Both the position numbers and the translations under genes were made by a program. Below are positions 34,512 to 43,802 of a stretch of DNA of 64,000 nucleotides, in pieces. Under the pieces are notes generated by a model, which worked only from the letters and a program-made list of their open reading frames with translations, made no database searches and was not told the origin of the DNA. The DNA is taken from assembly GCA_963804495.1 (NCBI GenBank), contig CAWDQN010000005.1, positions 186,001-250,000 of the forward strand, given 5' to 3'. The stretch's first letter is position 1. Every line of letters starts with the position of its first letter. Source of the stretch: Rhodovastum sp963804495 (GTDB lineage Bacteria > Pseudomonadota > Alphaproteobacteria > Acetobacterales > Acetobacteraceae).

Positions 34512-35606
34512 TCAGACGTTGAAGCGAAACAGCAGGACATCGCCGTCCCGCACCACGTAGTCCTTGCCCTCGATCCGCATCCGTCCGGCTTCCTTGGCGC
34601 CCTGCTCGCCGTTGCCGGCGACATAGTCATCGAAGCCAATGGTTTCGCAAGCGATGAAGCCGCGTTCGAAATCATTGTGAATCACCGCCGCCGCCTGCGG
34701 GGCACGGGTGCCGCGCACGATGGTCCAGGCGCGGGCTTCCTTCGGCCCGACGGTGAAATAGGTGACCAGACCAAGCAGATCGTAGCCGGCGCGGATGACG
34801 CGATCGAGCCCGGAATCGTGCAGGCCGAGTCCTTCCAGGAACTCGCCGCGCTCGGCCTCGGCCAATTGCGCCACTTCGGCCTCGATGGCGGCGGAGACGA
34901 TCACCACCCGCGCGCCCTCGGCGGCGGCCCGCTCGGCCACCCGGGCCGCATGCGCATTGCCGGTGGCGGCCGAGGCCTCCTCGACGTTGCACACGTACAG
35001 CACCGGCTTGGAGGTCAGCAACTGCAGCCGCCGGGCGGCTTCCGCGTCGGAGGGCGCGATCGCGGTGCGGGCGGGGCGGCCTTCCTGCAGGGCGGCGACG
35101 ATCGGCTCCATCAGCGCCACCTGCGCCAGGCTCTCCTTGTCGCCGCCGCGGGACTTTTTCTGCGCCGCGAGCAGCCGCTTCTCCAGGCTGTCGAGGTCGG
35201 CCAGCATCAGCTCGGTCTCGACCGTCTCGGCATCGCGGATCGGATCGACGCTGCCTTCGACATGCGTCACGTCGCCATCCTCGAAGCAGCGCAGCACATG
35301 GACGATGGCGTCCACCTCGCGGATATTGGCGAGGAACTGGTTGCCCAGACCCTCGCCCTTGCTGGCGCCGCGCACCAGGCCGGCGATGTCGACGAACTCC
35401 AGGCTGGTCGGCACGGTCTTGGCCGACCTGCCGATGCGCGCGAGGGTGTCGAGGCGCGGATCGGGTACCGCGACCCGGCCCACGTTCGGCTCGATGGTGC
35501 AGAACGGGTAGTTGGCCGCCTGCGCCGCGGCGGTCGCGGTCAGGGCGTTGAACAGCGTGCTCTTGCCCACGTTGGGCAGGCCGACGATGCCGCAGTTGAA
35601 GCCCAT
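34512..35606 (-). CDS. ychF: redox-regulated ATPase/GTPase YchF
   Basis: An Obg-family P-loop protein (OLA1 group), 364 residues. Walker A GLPNVGKSTLFNALT lies at the start, followed by the G2-G3 region DIAGLVRGASKGEGLGNQFL and a coiled-coil insertion with SLEKRLLAAQKK. The TGS-like C-terminus (LVTYFTVGPKEARAW) ends LLFRFNV, as in other YchF. Known members bind ribosomes and prefer ATP. It adjoins pth with no gap, as in many proteobacteria. Confidence 0.96.
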   Translation of the reverse strand: MGFNCGIVGLPNVGKSTLFNALTATAAAQAANYPFCTIEPNVGRVAVPDPRLDTLARIGRSAKTVPTSLEFVDIAGLVRGASKGEGLGNQFLANIREVDAIVHVLRCFEDGDVTHVEGSVDPIRDAETVETELMLADLDSLEKRLLAAQKKSRGGDKESLAQVALMEPIVAALQEGRPARTAIAPSDAEAARRLQLLTSKPVLYVCNVEEASAATGNAHAARVAERAAAEGARVVIVSAAIEAEVAQLAEAERGEFLEGLGLHDSGLDRVIRAGYDLLGLVTYFTVGPKEARAWTIVRGTRAPQAAAVIHNDFERGFIACETIGFDDYVAGNGEQGAKEAGRMRIEGKDYVVRDGDVLLFRFNV

Positions 35607-36185
35607 CTACGGCACGTCCTGAGTGAGCAATGCCACGCGCGTCATGAATTCCTCCGGTTTTCCCGCCGTCAGCAGCGGCGCGGCGTCGGCCACCGCATCC
35701 AGCGTCGCGACCAGCAGCGGCACTTCGACCTTGGCAAAATCGCCCAGCACGTGCCCGGTCACGCGCTCCTTGATGCCGGGATGGCCGATGCCCAGCCGTA
35801 CCCGCCAATAATCGTTGCTGCCCAGCATACGGTCCATGCTGCGCAGCCCGTTATGCCCGGCCGCCCCGCCGCCGCGTTTCACCCGTACCTTGCCCGGCAC
35901 CAGGTCAAGCTCGTCGTGAAATGCGGTGATGTCCGGCGCCGCCAGCTTGAAAAACGCTGCTGCCGCCTGCACGCTTTCGCCCGAGGCGTTCATGTAAGTC
36001 AGCGGCTTCAGGCCGAGCACCCGCACGCCGCCGACGTTCCCCTCGGCCAGCAGCCCCTTGAAGCGCTGCCGCCACGGGGAGAACCCGTGGCGGCTGGCGA
36101 TGACGTCCAGCGCCATGAAGCCGATGTTGTGGCGCTGCCGGGCCATGCCCGGCTCCGGATTGCCGAGGCCGACCCAGAGCAGCAC
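35607..36185 (-). CDS. pth: peptidyl-tRNA hydrolase
   Basis: Frees stalled peptidyl-tRNAs, recycling tRNA. 192 residues starting MLLWVGLGNPEPGM. Catalytic His19 is in RHNIGFMALD; KPLTYMNASGESV, FHDELDLVPGKVRVKRGGG and GHNGLRSM are the conserved substrate-binding segments. It stands between rplY (12-base gap) and ychF, the common rplY-pth-ychF order. Confidence 0.96.
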   Translation of the reverse strand: MLLWVGLGNPEPGMARQRHNIGFMALDVIASRHGFSPWRQRFKGLLAEGNVGGVRVLGLKPLTYMNASGESVQAAAAFFKLAAPDITAFHDELDLVPGKVRVKRGGGAAGHNGLRSMDRMLGSNDYWRVRLGIGHPGIKERVTGHVLGDFAKVEVPLLVATLDAVADAAPLLTAGKPEEFMTRVALLTQDVP

Positions 36186-36197
36186 GGCACGCCCCGC

Positions 36198-36963
36198 CTA
36201 CTTCTTGGTGGGTGCCTTGGCCGGGGCCTTTGCCGGTGCCGCGCCCTTTGCCGGTGCCGCGCCCTTTGCCGGTGCCGCGCCCTTCGCCGGGGCAGCGGCC
36301 TTGGCCGGAGTTGCCGCCTTGGCCGCCGCCGCGCCCTTGGCCGGCGCGGCGGCAGGCGCTGCCGCGGTACCCTCGGCGGTCGCCACTTCGGTGATCTTGG
36401 TGGGCGATGCCACGGTGGCGACGACGAAGTCGCGGTCGGTGATGGTCGGGCGGATGCCCTCGGTGCCCTTCAGGTCGGACCAGCGGATGTTGTCGTTGAT
36501 GTCCAGCCCGGCCAGGTCGGCATCGAAATGCGTCGGCGCGTCGTCCGGATCGCAATAGCATTCCACCGCATGGCGCACGACGTTCAGCACGCCGCCGCGC
36601 TTCAGGCCGGGGCTGGTCGCCTCGTTGAGGAAGTGCACCGTCACCGCCACGCGCACCTTCTCGCCCGGCGCGAGGCGCTGGAAGTCGACGTGTTCCACCG
36701 CATCGGTCAGCGGGTGAAACTGCACGTCGCGGATCAGAGCGCGCGTTGAGTCGGCGCCGATCCTGACATCATAGAGGCGCGAGCGCCAGCCGGGGCGGCT
36801 GATCTCGCGCAGTGACGCTGCGCGGCTCGAGGGCGATGAGGGTCGGCGCCTGGTGGGCACCGTAGATGACGGCGGGCACGCGGCCCTGCCTCCGGGTCGC
36901 GCGTGCTGCCCCCTTACCTGCACGCTCGCGCGCCTCGGCCTCCAGCGTCGTGAAACTGGCCAT
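36198..36963 (-). CDS. rplY: large-subunit ribosomal protein bL25 (Ctc form) with Ala/Lys/Pro tail; one extra base
   Basis: 5S rRNA-binding ribosomal protein, long Ctc-type. The ATG at 36963 (MASFTTLEAEARERAGKGAA) follows CAGGAG. The 5S-binding domain (GRVPAVIYG, LIALEPRSV) and the beta domain (LYDVRIG, VEHVDFQRLAPGEKV) are clear. An extra base near 36814 splits them; removing it yields LREISRPGWRSRLYD and exactly 254 residues. The C-terminal 50 or so residues repeat APAKGA-type units and look histone H1-like. A lost gene is unlikely, given its intact operon partners. Confidence 0.88.
36226..36294 (-). repeat. 18-bp tandem repeat encoding the bL25 tail
   Basis: Units of GCGCCCTTTGCCGGTGCC start at 36241 and 36259, with a diverged unit at 36277 and a partial one before them at 36226. 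On the coding strand they encode repeated Gly-Ala-Ala-Pro-Ala-Lys. Such slippage-prone units can change the tail length between strains. Confidence 0.75.
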
Positions 36964-37088
36964 GGTTCGCTCCTGAAAATGCAAGCGCCGGCCTCCAGGG
37001 GTGCCGGCGCGGCGGGGGGTTTAGCAATAACGCCGCGGGGGCGCAAATTTCTTGACCCTGCCACGGGAATGCGGGACCGATCCGTTCC

Positions 37089-39674
37089 ATGGATGATATT
37101 CTCGGGCTTCTGGGTCTGGCGGCGCTGGTCGGCTTCGCAGGCTGGGTGCTGGGCATCGTGGCGTTCTTCCGCGTCGACGCGGCCAGGACCGAGATCGCCG
37201 CGCTCCGACGCCGCGTCGCCGCCCTTGCCGGTGACGCCGACACCGAGACGGAGAGCCCGGCGGCGATGCCCTGGGAGGTGCCCGCCCCTCCCGCGCCAGG
37301 GGAGGCCGCACAAACGACCGCCGAACCGCCGGAGGCTGCGCCGCCGCCGGAGCCGGAGCCCGTGCTCGCCCCGCCGGAGGTGCCGCCAGGCCCGCCGCGC
37401 GACCTGGAGGCGACGCTGACGCAGCGCTGGGGCCTGTGGCTGGGCGCGGCGGCGCTGCTGATGTCCGGCGTGTTCCTGATCCGCTACGCGGTCGAGAACG
37501 CGCTGCTCGGGCCGGCCGCCCGTTGCGTCGCCGCCTGCCTGCTGGGGATCGCCCTGCTCGCCGGCGCCGAGTGGCTGCGGCGCCGGCCGCCGGCGGGCGG
37601 GGCGCCGGGCGCCCTTGCCGCCGGGGGCATCGCGGTGCTGTTCGGCGCCGCCTATGGCGCCGGGGTGCTGTATGTGCTGGTGCCACCGGCGATCGGCTTC
37701 GCCCTGCTGGCGGCCGCCGCGGGCGCCGGCCTGCTGGCGTCATTGCGCTATGGCCAATTGGCGGCCGCGGTGGGGGTGACCGGCGCCTTCGCCACCCCGC
37801 TGCTGATCGCCACCGCCGACCCCTCGATGCCGGCGTTCTTTGCCTATCTGCTGGCGGTCACCGCCGCCTCGCTGGGGGTGATGCGCTACGCGGCATGGAC
37901 CTGGCTTGGCTGGGCTGCCGCCGGGGCCGGTGCCGCCTGGGTGGTGCTGGTCGCCACCGACATGCCGGTGCCCGACGCCTGGGCGGCGGCGCTTTTCGTG
38001 CCGGCCGCCGCCGCGCTGAACCTGGCACTGCTGCCGCCGCAGGCGCTCGACCATGCGGTCGGGCGGCGGCTGAGCTGGATCCCCTTCGCCGCTCTCGGCC
38101 TTGCCGGGCTGGTGCTGGAAGCCTCCGCCGACACCGGCGCCGCCCCGGCCGGTGTGCTGCTGCTCTCGCCGCTCGCCGTGTGGAAGGGCTGGTCCGAGCC
38201 GCGGCTGGACCGGCTGCCCTGGCTCGCCGCGGGCTTGTTCCTGGCCGCGCTGCTGCTCTGGGCACTGCCGGAATGGCAGCCGACCGGCGAGGCGGTGACC
38301 ATCGACGGCGTGGTCCAGGCCATGCTGCCGGGCGCCTGGGCGCCGGATGCCATCGTGCCGCTGCTGCTCACCGCCGCCAGCGTGGCGGGCTTCTACGCCG
38401 CCGCCGGCCTGCTGCTGGAGACGAGGATGGCGCGGCCGCTGCCCTGGTCGGCGCTGACCGCCGCGGTGCCGGTGCTGACGTTGCTGGTCACCTATGTGCA
38501 GGTGGACCGCTTCCAGCGCGACGCCGCCTGGGCGCTGGTGGCAGCCGCGCTGGGTGCGGGACTGACTCTCGCCGCGTGGAGGGGCCGGCGGGCGGAGAAC
38601 CTGGCCTGCGCCGGCGCCCATGCCGCCGGGGCCGCGGCGGCGCTGGCGCTCGGCTGCGCAATGGTGCTGCACGACCAGTGGCTCACCCTGGCGGTGGCGT
38701 TGTTCCTGCCGCCGCTGGCGGTGATCGAGGCGCGCGCCGATCTGCAGCCGCTGCGCGTGGTGGCGCTGGTCGTGGCCGCCGTGGTGCTGGTGCGCCTGCT
38801 GCTGAATGTATGGGTGCTTGACTACGCCTTCGGCAGCACGCCGGTTGCCAACGGGTTGCTGCTGGCCTATGGCGCGCCCGCCGCGGCGTTCTTTCTCTCC
38901 GCGCATCTGTTCCGCCGGCGCGCCGACGACCGCACCGTGGCGGTGCTGGAAGCGGGCGCGGTCGCGTTCGCCGCCGTGCTGGTGGGGCTGGAAATCCGCC
39001 ATGGTCTCGCCGGTGGCGAGCTCGATGCCCCGCTCGGTTTCCGCGAGGTCGCCTTGCAGGTGGCGGCGCTGGCGGTGCAGGCGAGCCTGCTGCAGCGTGC
39101 CCGGCACCGCCCGGTACTGGCCGCGGCGTCCCGCCTGCTCGGCGGCGCGGCGCTGTCCGGCGGCGCGGCTTTGCTGCTGTTCAACCCCGCCTTCGTGGAC
39201 GTCGAGGCCGGCTGGACGTCGCTGGCCGCCGGCTATGCCGTGCCGGCCGTCCTGGCGGTGCTCGCCCTGCCGACCCAGGCCACGCCGGCCGACCGGCAGA
39301 AACTCGGCGGTTACGCGGTGCTGGCCGGGTTTGCTCTGCTTGGCCTCGGCATCAGGCTGGCGTTTCATCCCCAGGCGATGGCGCTCGACCAGGCGCCGGT
39401 TGAGGATGGCGAGTTGTGGGCTTATTCCGGCGCCTGGATGCTCTATGGCGCCGCCTTGATGGCGGTGGGCATCGGCCGCACCGACCGGGTGCTGCGGCTG
39501 GCCGCGCTGGCCATCATCGGGCTGGTCACCGGCAAGGTCTTCCTGATCGACATGGCCGACCTTGCCGGGCTGTGGCGGGTGTTGTCCTTCCTCGGCCTGG
39601 GGCTTGCCCTGATTGCTCTGGGCGCGGTCTATCGCCGCTTCGTCATCACCCCGCCGCCGCCACCAGCGGCGTGA
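37089..39674 (+). CDS. DUF2339 large polytopic membrane protein
   Basis: An 861-residue membrane protein with about two dozen hydrophobic segments. One helix (MDDILGLLGLAALVGFAGWV) and a short coiled region with an acidic Pro-rich linker (about 40-110) precede QRWGLWLGAAALLMSGVFLI. The rest is almost continuous membrane, ending LALIALGAVYRRFV. DUF2339 proteins have no settled function. It is divergent from rplY, and its last 29 bases overlap the end of the convergent phosphatase gene. Confidence 0.85.
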   Translation: MDDILGLLGLAALVGFAGWVLGIVAFFRVDAARTEIAALRRRVAALAGDADTETESPAAMPWEVPAPPAPGEAAQTTAEPPEAAPPPEPEPVLAPPEVPPGPPRDLEATLTQRWGLWLGAAALLMSGVFLIRYAVENALLGPAARCVAACLLGIALLAGAEWLRRRPPAGGAPGALAAGGIAVLFGAAYGAGVLYVLVPPAIGFALLAAAAGAGLLASLRYGQLAAAVGVTGAFATPLLIATADPSMPAFFAYLLAVTAASLGVMRYAAWTWLGWAAAGAGAAWVVLVATDMPVPDAWAAALFVPAAAALNLALLPPQALDHAVGRRLSWIPFAALGLAGLVLEASADTGAAPAGVLLLSPLAVWKGWSEPRLDRLPWLAAGLFLAALLLWALPEWQPTGEAVTIDGVVQAMLPGAWAPDAIVPLLLTAASVAGFYAAAGLLLETRMARPLPWSALTAAVPVLTLLVTYVQVDRFQRDAAWALVAAALGAGLTLAAWRGRRAENLACAGAHAAGAAAALALGCAMVLHDQWLTLAVALFLPPLAVIEARADLQPLRVVALVVAAVVLVRLLLNVWVLDYAFGSTPVANGLLLAYGAPAAAFFLSAHLFRRRADDRTVAVLEAGAVAFAAVLVGLEIRHGLAGGELDAPLGFREVALQVAALAVQASLLQRARHRPVLAAASRLLGGAALSGGAALLLFNPAFVDVEAGWTSLAAGYAVPAVLAVLALPTQATPADRQKLGGYAVLAGFALLGLGIRLAFHPQAMALDQAPVEDGELWAYSGAWMLYGAALMAVGIGRTDRVLRLAALAIIGLVTGKVFLIDMADLAGLWRVLSFLGLGLALIALGAVYRRFVITPPPPPAA

Positions 39675-40221
39675 GGCTCCAGGGAGAGCCGGGGGCGCAG
39701 AAAATCGGCACGCCATTCTGGGTGCGCTGGGTCGAGGCCAGCCCCATCTCCGCCCGCAGCGCGCGGAACACCCCGCCATGCGCCACCACCAGCACCGGCG
39801 CCGGCTGCCCCAGCGCCCGGTTGACCGCCGCGACCGCGCGGGTGCGCAACGCGGCGAAGCTCTCGCCCCCCTCCGGCGTGAGGTGGCCGGCGGCCCAGTC
39901 GGCGAACCACGCCCCCAGTGTCTGGCCCTCCTGCACGCCGAACGCCGCCTCGCGCAGCCCATCGTCGAATTCGATGGTCAGGCCCAGCGCCGCGGCCACG
40001 ATTTCCGCCGTCACCCGGGTGCGCGACAGCGGCGAGGCGACCAGCGAGGCGATGCCGCGATGGCGCAGCAGATCGGCGGCCGCGCGCGCCTGGGCGAAGC
40101 CGGTCGGGTTCAGCGGCACATCCACATTGCCCTGCGACAGGCCTTGCGCGTTCCAGTCGGTCTCGCCGTGCCGGAGGAACCAGAAGGAACGGGCAGCGAG
40201 CCCGGGCGCCGCGGCGCTCAG
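39646..40221 (-). CDS. histidine phosphatase family protein (phosphoglycerate mutase-like)
   Basis: Phosphatase or mutase using a phospho-histidine, about 191 residues. The active motif RHGETDWNAQGLSQG has the nucleophile at about His18. Conserved SPLSRTRVTAEIVA and VVAHGG (second His) follow. No ATG exists upstream of the motif; the best start is a CTG at 40221 that overlaps the GST stop as CTGA. Homologues would show ATGA here, so the base may be an error or a real weak start. Its substrate is unknown. Confidence 0.82.
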   Translation of the reverse strand: MSAAAPGLAARSFWFLRHGETDWNAQGLSQGNVDVPLNPTGFAQARAAADLLRHRGIASLVASPLSRTRVTAEIVAAALGLTIEFDDGLREAAFGVQEGQTLGAWFADWAAGHLTPEGGESFAALRTRAVAAVNRALGQPAPVLVVAHGGVFRALRAEMGLASTQRTQNGVPIFCAPGSPWSLTPLVAAAG

Positions 40222-40613
40222 GCGAAACCTTCCTTCTGCAGCACGGTCGCCACCGCCTTGCGTGCCTTCAGGCGGGCGAGATGGGCGGCGGCGTTGGCGG
40301 GCAAGGGTAGATGGAGTCGGTCGGCGGCCCAGAATTCGATATAGAACAGCGCCGCATCGGCGATCGAGAACCGCCCGGTCAGGTACTCGCGTCCGGCCAG
40401 GGCGCGATCGAGCACCTCCAACCCCTTGGTGAAGACGTCCAGCCCCCGGGCTTTGACGAACTCATGGTCGGCCTCGCTGGGGGCGAAATTGCCGGGACGG
40501 ATGATGCGGGCGAACCCCTGGCCGTGCAGCGTCGCCACGCAGTAATCGATCTCCTCCAGCAGCACATGGATGCCGATCGAGCAGGCACCCGGGCTGTAAT
40601 AGAGCGTGTTCAT
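40218..40613 (-). CDS. glutathione S-transferase family protein with an internal deletion
   Basis: A 131-residue GST-like protein. The first 22 residues MNTLYYSPGACSIGIHVLLE match the start of a thioredoxin fold, then the sequence jumps at about 40548 directly into the helical domain (DYCVATLHGQGFARI, DVFTKGLEVLDRAL, FSIADAALFYIEFWAADR). A normal member has about 200 residues, so about 70 are missing in frame, including the rest of the glutathione site. It is probably inactive as a transferase unless it works as a helical scaffold. Confidence 0.8.
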   Translation of the reverse strand: MNTLYYSPGACSIGIHVLLEEIDYCVATLHGQGFARIIRPGNFAPSEADHEFVKARGLDVFTKGLEVLDRALAGREYLTGRFSIADAALFYIEFWAADRLHLPLPANAAAHLARLKARKAVATVLQKEGFA

Positions 40614-40683
40614 GGTCCCTCCGTGACGGCTGCGCCCAGCATGTCGCGCCGGCGGGGTTTCGACCAGGGGGGAGACTATGCCC

Positions 40684-41616
<933 letters not shown>

Positions 41617-41617
41617 C

Positions 41618-42730
41618 GGCTCCGTTCCCGGCAGGCGGCCCCAGCGGTTGCTGGTCAGACGCTTTGTCAGACGATTTGTCGGACGCGTTGTCAGAAGCTT
41701 TGGTGCCGCCGTTGTCGCACCCGCCGCGCGACGGTGGCGCGCGGCTTCTAGCAACGCCTTGCGGCGGAGTCCATGAAGCGCATGACGGTTCCGCGACGCC
41801 CGCCGCGGCGGGCGTCGTTGCCGCCGGCGCCGTCGGGGCGCCGCCCTGGGGGTGGGACGCGGAGTGCCGGACGCCGGACTGGCTCAGGATGACATCGCGG
41901 ATGCCGGCCGCCGCCTCCTGCACCACCACGACCGCCACGTCGCCCCAGTAGCGGTCCAGCGACCCGGCCTGCACCTCATTGAGTTGCACCACCTTGCCGC
42001 GTTCCTCGCCCTGCGCGTCGTCCAGGCGCCACTGGATTTCCACCCGCATCATGTTGCCGGCGGTGCGCTCCGTGGCCACCTGGCCGACCAGCACGAAATC
42101 GGCCCCGGCGGCGCTGTCCTGCAGCACCGGCCCGAGCGCCGGAAGCTGGCTGTTGATCTGCCGTGTCAGCGCGGCATCGCCATCGCCCGGGGCGCCGTGC
42201 ACGCCCTTGAAGAACACCCGCGCCGGCCGGTTCGCCAGGCTGGAGGGATCGCTTTGCCGCCGCGCCGCCTCGATGCGGCTGAGCAGCGAGGCGATATTGG
42301 GGGCGGCGGCCTGGGCCACGCGCTGCAGCGTCGGCGGCGCGCCCTCGGCCCAGGCGGCGCTGGGCACCGCGGTTCCTTGCGAGGCGCCCTGGTCCTCGCC
42401 GGACGGGTTCTGCACGGTGAACACCGGCACCACCTCGGTGCCGTGCGTCTCTGCGCTGGTTACCAGGCGCCAGTCGCCTTCGCGCGGCGGTTCGGCCACC
42501 GCCGGCACCTCCTGCGCCTGCAAGGCGGCCGCCAGCGCCTCGGCCAGGCTGGAACTGGCGGCGTCCGGCAGCAGCGCCGCAGTGGGGGCTGGCACCGCCA
42601 GCCGTGCCGGCGGCGGCTGCGCCAGCCGGCGGGCGGTGGCGCCGGGATTGCCCTGGAACGGGTGCGGCAGGTCGCCGCAGCCGGCCAGCAGCGGCAGCAG
42701 CAGGAGCAGCGCCCTAAAGAGTGAGGGCAC
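41618..42730 (-). CDS. putative lipoprotein of unknown function (3' end unresolved)
   Basis: Starts with GTG at 42730; the signal PSLFRALLLLLPLLAGC has a lipobox at about Cys18. The exported part has no known domain; a folded region around PARVFFKGVHGAPGDGDAAL and ADFVLVGQVATERTAGNMMRV is the most conserved-looking. The frame has no stop here: it runs through a 4-unit SDxA repeat (41651-41698) into prs and stops only at 40676. The real end is probably between 41750 and 41650. A missing stop or undetected indel is possible; I give the limit just before prs. Confidence 0.55.
41651..41698 (-). repeat. four 12-bp tandem units encoding Ala/Ser-Ser-Asp-x
   Basis: On the minus strand the units are GCTTCTGACAAC, GCGTCCGACAAA, TCGTCTGACAAA and GCGTCTGACCAG. 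In the lipoprotein frame they read ASDN, ASDK, SSDK, ASDQ. Differences fall mainly at third positions, so this frame may be translated this far. Confidence 0.65.
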
Positions 42731-42785
42731 AGCAAGCCAGGGCGGTCAGCAGGGTCAGCACGATCAGCATCCAGATATAGGGCAT
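42714..42785 (-). CDS. candidate 23-aa hydrophobic peptide upstream of the lipoprotein
   Basis: MPYIWMLIVLTLLTALACCA and three more residues, read from the ATG at 42785 to a TAG that overlaps the lipoprotein start at 42730. It would be one membrane helix. No good ribosome site is visible. Translational coupling is possible; chance is also possible at this length. Confidence 0.25.
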   Translation of the reverse strand: MPYIWMLIVLTLLTALACCALTL

Positions 42786-42919
42786 GGCGAAGGGCCTAAA
42801 GCACGGTTGCGGCGGACCTGCCTACACCACACGACAACACCCGGCGGGTTTACCGCAATATCATTTCGGGCACGACGCAAAAATATGCGTCGCCGGCGCG
42901 CTTACAGCAGGCGGGGCGG

Positions 42920-43696
42920 TCACAGAACAATCGCCGAGATCTGGTGCCCGATCGGCCCGCCGTCGCTCAGGGTGCGGCGGCGATGGCTGAAGAACCGCGC
43001 CGGGTCGGTCAGCGTGTCGAGCCCGAGCCATGCCGCCTGCGCCACCCCGGCGGCCCGCAGGCGGGAGAGGCAATAGCCGGGCAGGTCGAACTGCCAATGG
43101 TCGTGCCGCGCGCTGGGGGCGAAAAATGCCGCGTCCGCCGGGTCGTGCGCCAGCACCGCGCCGCGCAGCTCGGCGCCGACCTCGTACGAGGCCTGGGCGA
43201 TGCACGGCCCGACCGCCGCGACCACACGGGCGGGGTCGGCGCCCAGCCGCGCCATAGCGGCCAGCGTGGCTTCCAGGATGCCGGCGGCCGCACCGCGCCA
43301 GCCGGCATGGGCGGCGCCGATCACCCCCGCCTCGCGATCGGCGAACAGCACCGGCGCGCAATCGGCGGTGATGATGCCGAGCACAATGCCGGGCCGGTCG
43401 GTCACCATGGCGTCCGCATGCGGGCCGGCGCCCGCGTCCCAGGGGGTCTCGACCGCTACCGTCTTGATCCCGTGCACCTGGAACAGCCCGACCAGCGAGG
43501 GCAAGCCGGCACCGAGGGCAGCCGCCACCCTGGCACGGTTTTCCATCACCGAGTCGCGGTTGTCGCGGCCGGACAGGCTGCAGTTCAGGCTGGCGAAGGG
43601 ACCCTCGGAGACGCCGCCCTGGCGGGTGAAGAAGCCATGCCGCACGCCGAGCCAGTCGACGGTGAGGGCTTCAGGGGCTTCCGCTTGTTCGGTCAT
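42920..43696 (-). CDS. pgeF: peptidoglycan editing factor PgeF (laccase-domain protein)
   Basis: A 258-residue YfiH-type protein. Family members remove misincorporated amino acids from peptidoglycan precursors. The metal-site residues lie in HGFFTRQGGVSEG, LFQVHG, TADCAPVLFAD and AHAGWRGAAAG, which match the usual His-Cys-His arrangement. ATG at 43696 behind GGAGGCC. A GACGCA-TATTTT-TGCGTC hairpin follows the stop at 42873-42890. Confidence 0.93.
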   Translation of the reverse strand: MTEQAEAPEALTVDWLGVRHGFFTRQGGVSEGPFASLNCSLSGRDNRDSVMENRARVAAALGAGLPSLVGLFQVHGIKTVAVETPWDAGAGPHADAMVTDRPGIVLGIITADCAPVLFADREAGVIGAAHAGWRGAAAGILEATLAAMARLGADPARVVAAVGPCIAQASYEVGAELRGAVLAHDPADAAFFAPSARHDHWQFDLPGYCLSRLRAAGVAQAAWLGLDTLTDPARFFSHRRRTLSDGGPIGHQISAIVL

Positions 43697-43718
43697 GGGC
43701 CTCCTTAATGGAAGATAA

Positions 43719-43802
43719 GGCCAACGCTCTGCCGTGGACCCGCCGTCGCGCGGAGCGCGCCTCCGGCGCGACGGGCGGTTTCCCCTGGACCCCGCGTCTT
43801 AA
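43719..43802 (-). repeat. composite palindromic repeat, long form, inverted (copy 5)
   Basis: GGCCAACGCTCTGCCGTGG (a decayed core), then CGTCGCGCGGAGCGCGCC, TCCGGCGCGACGGGCGG and CCCCTGGACCCCGC, ending GTCTTAAG. Read on the minus strand it starts CTTAAGACGCGGGGTCC. The TAA of the MidA-like gene lies in this end. Confidence 0.65.

Noticed and set aside
33204..36749. 1181-codon plus-strand frame across ugd, ychF and pth
   Set aside because: Antisense shadow of three conserved genes.
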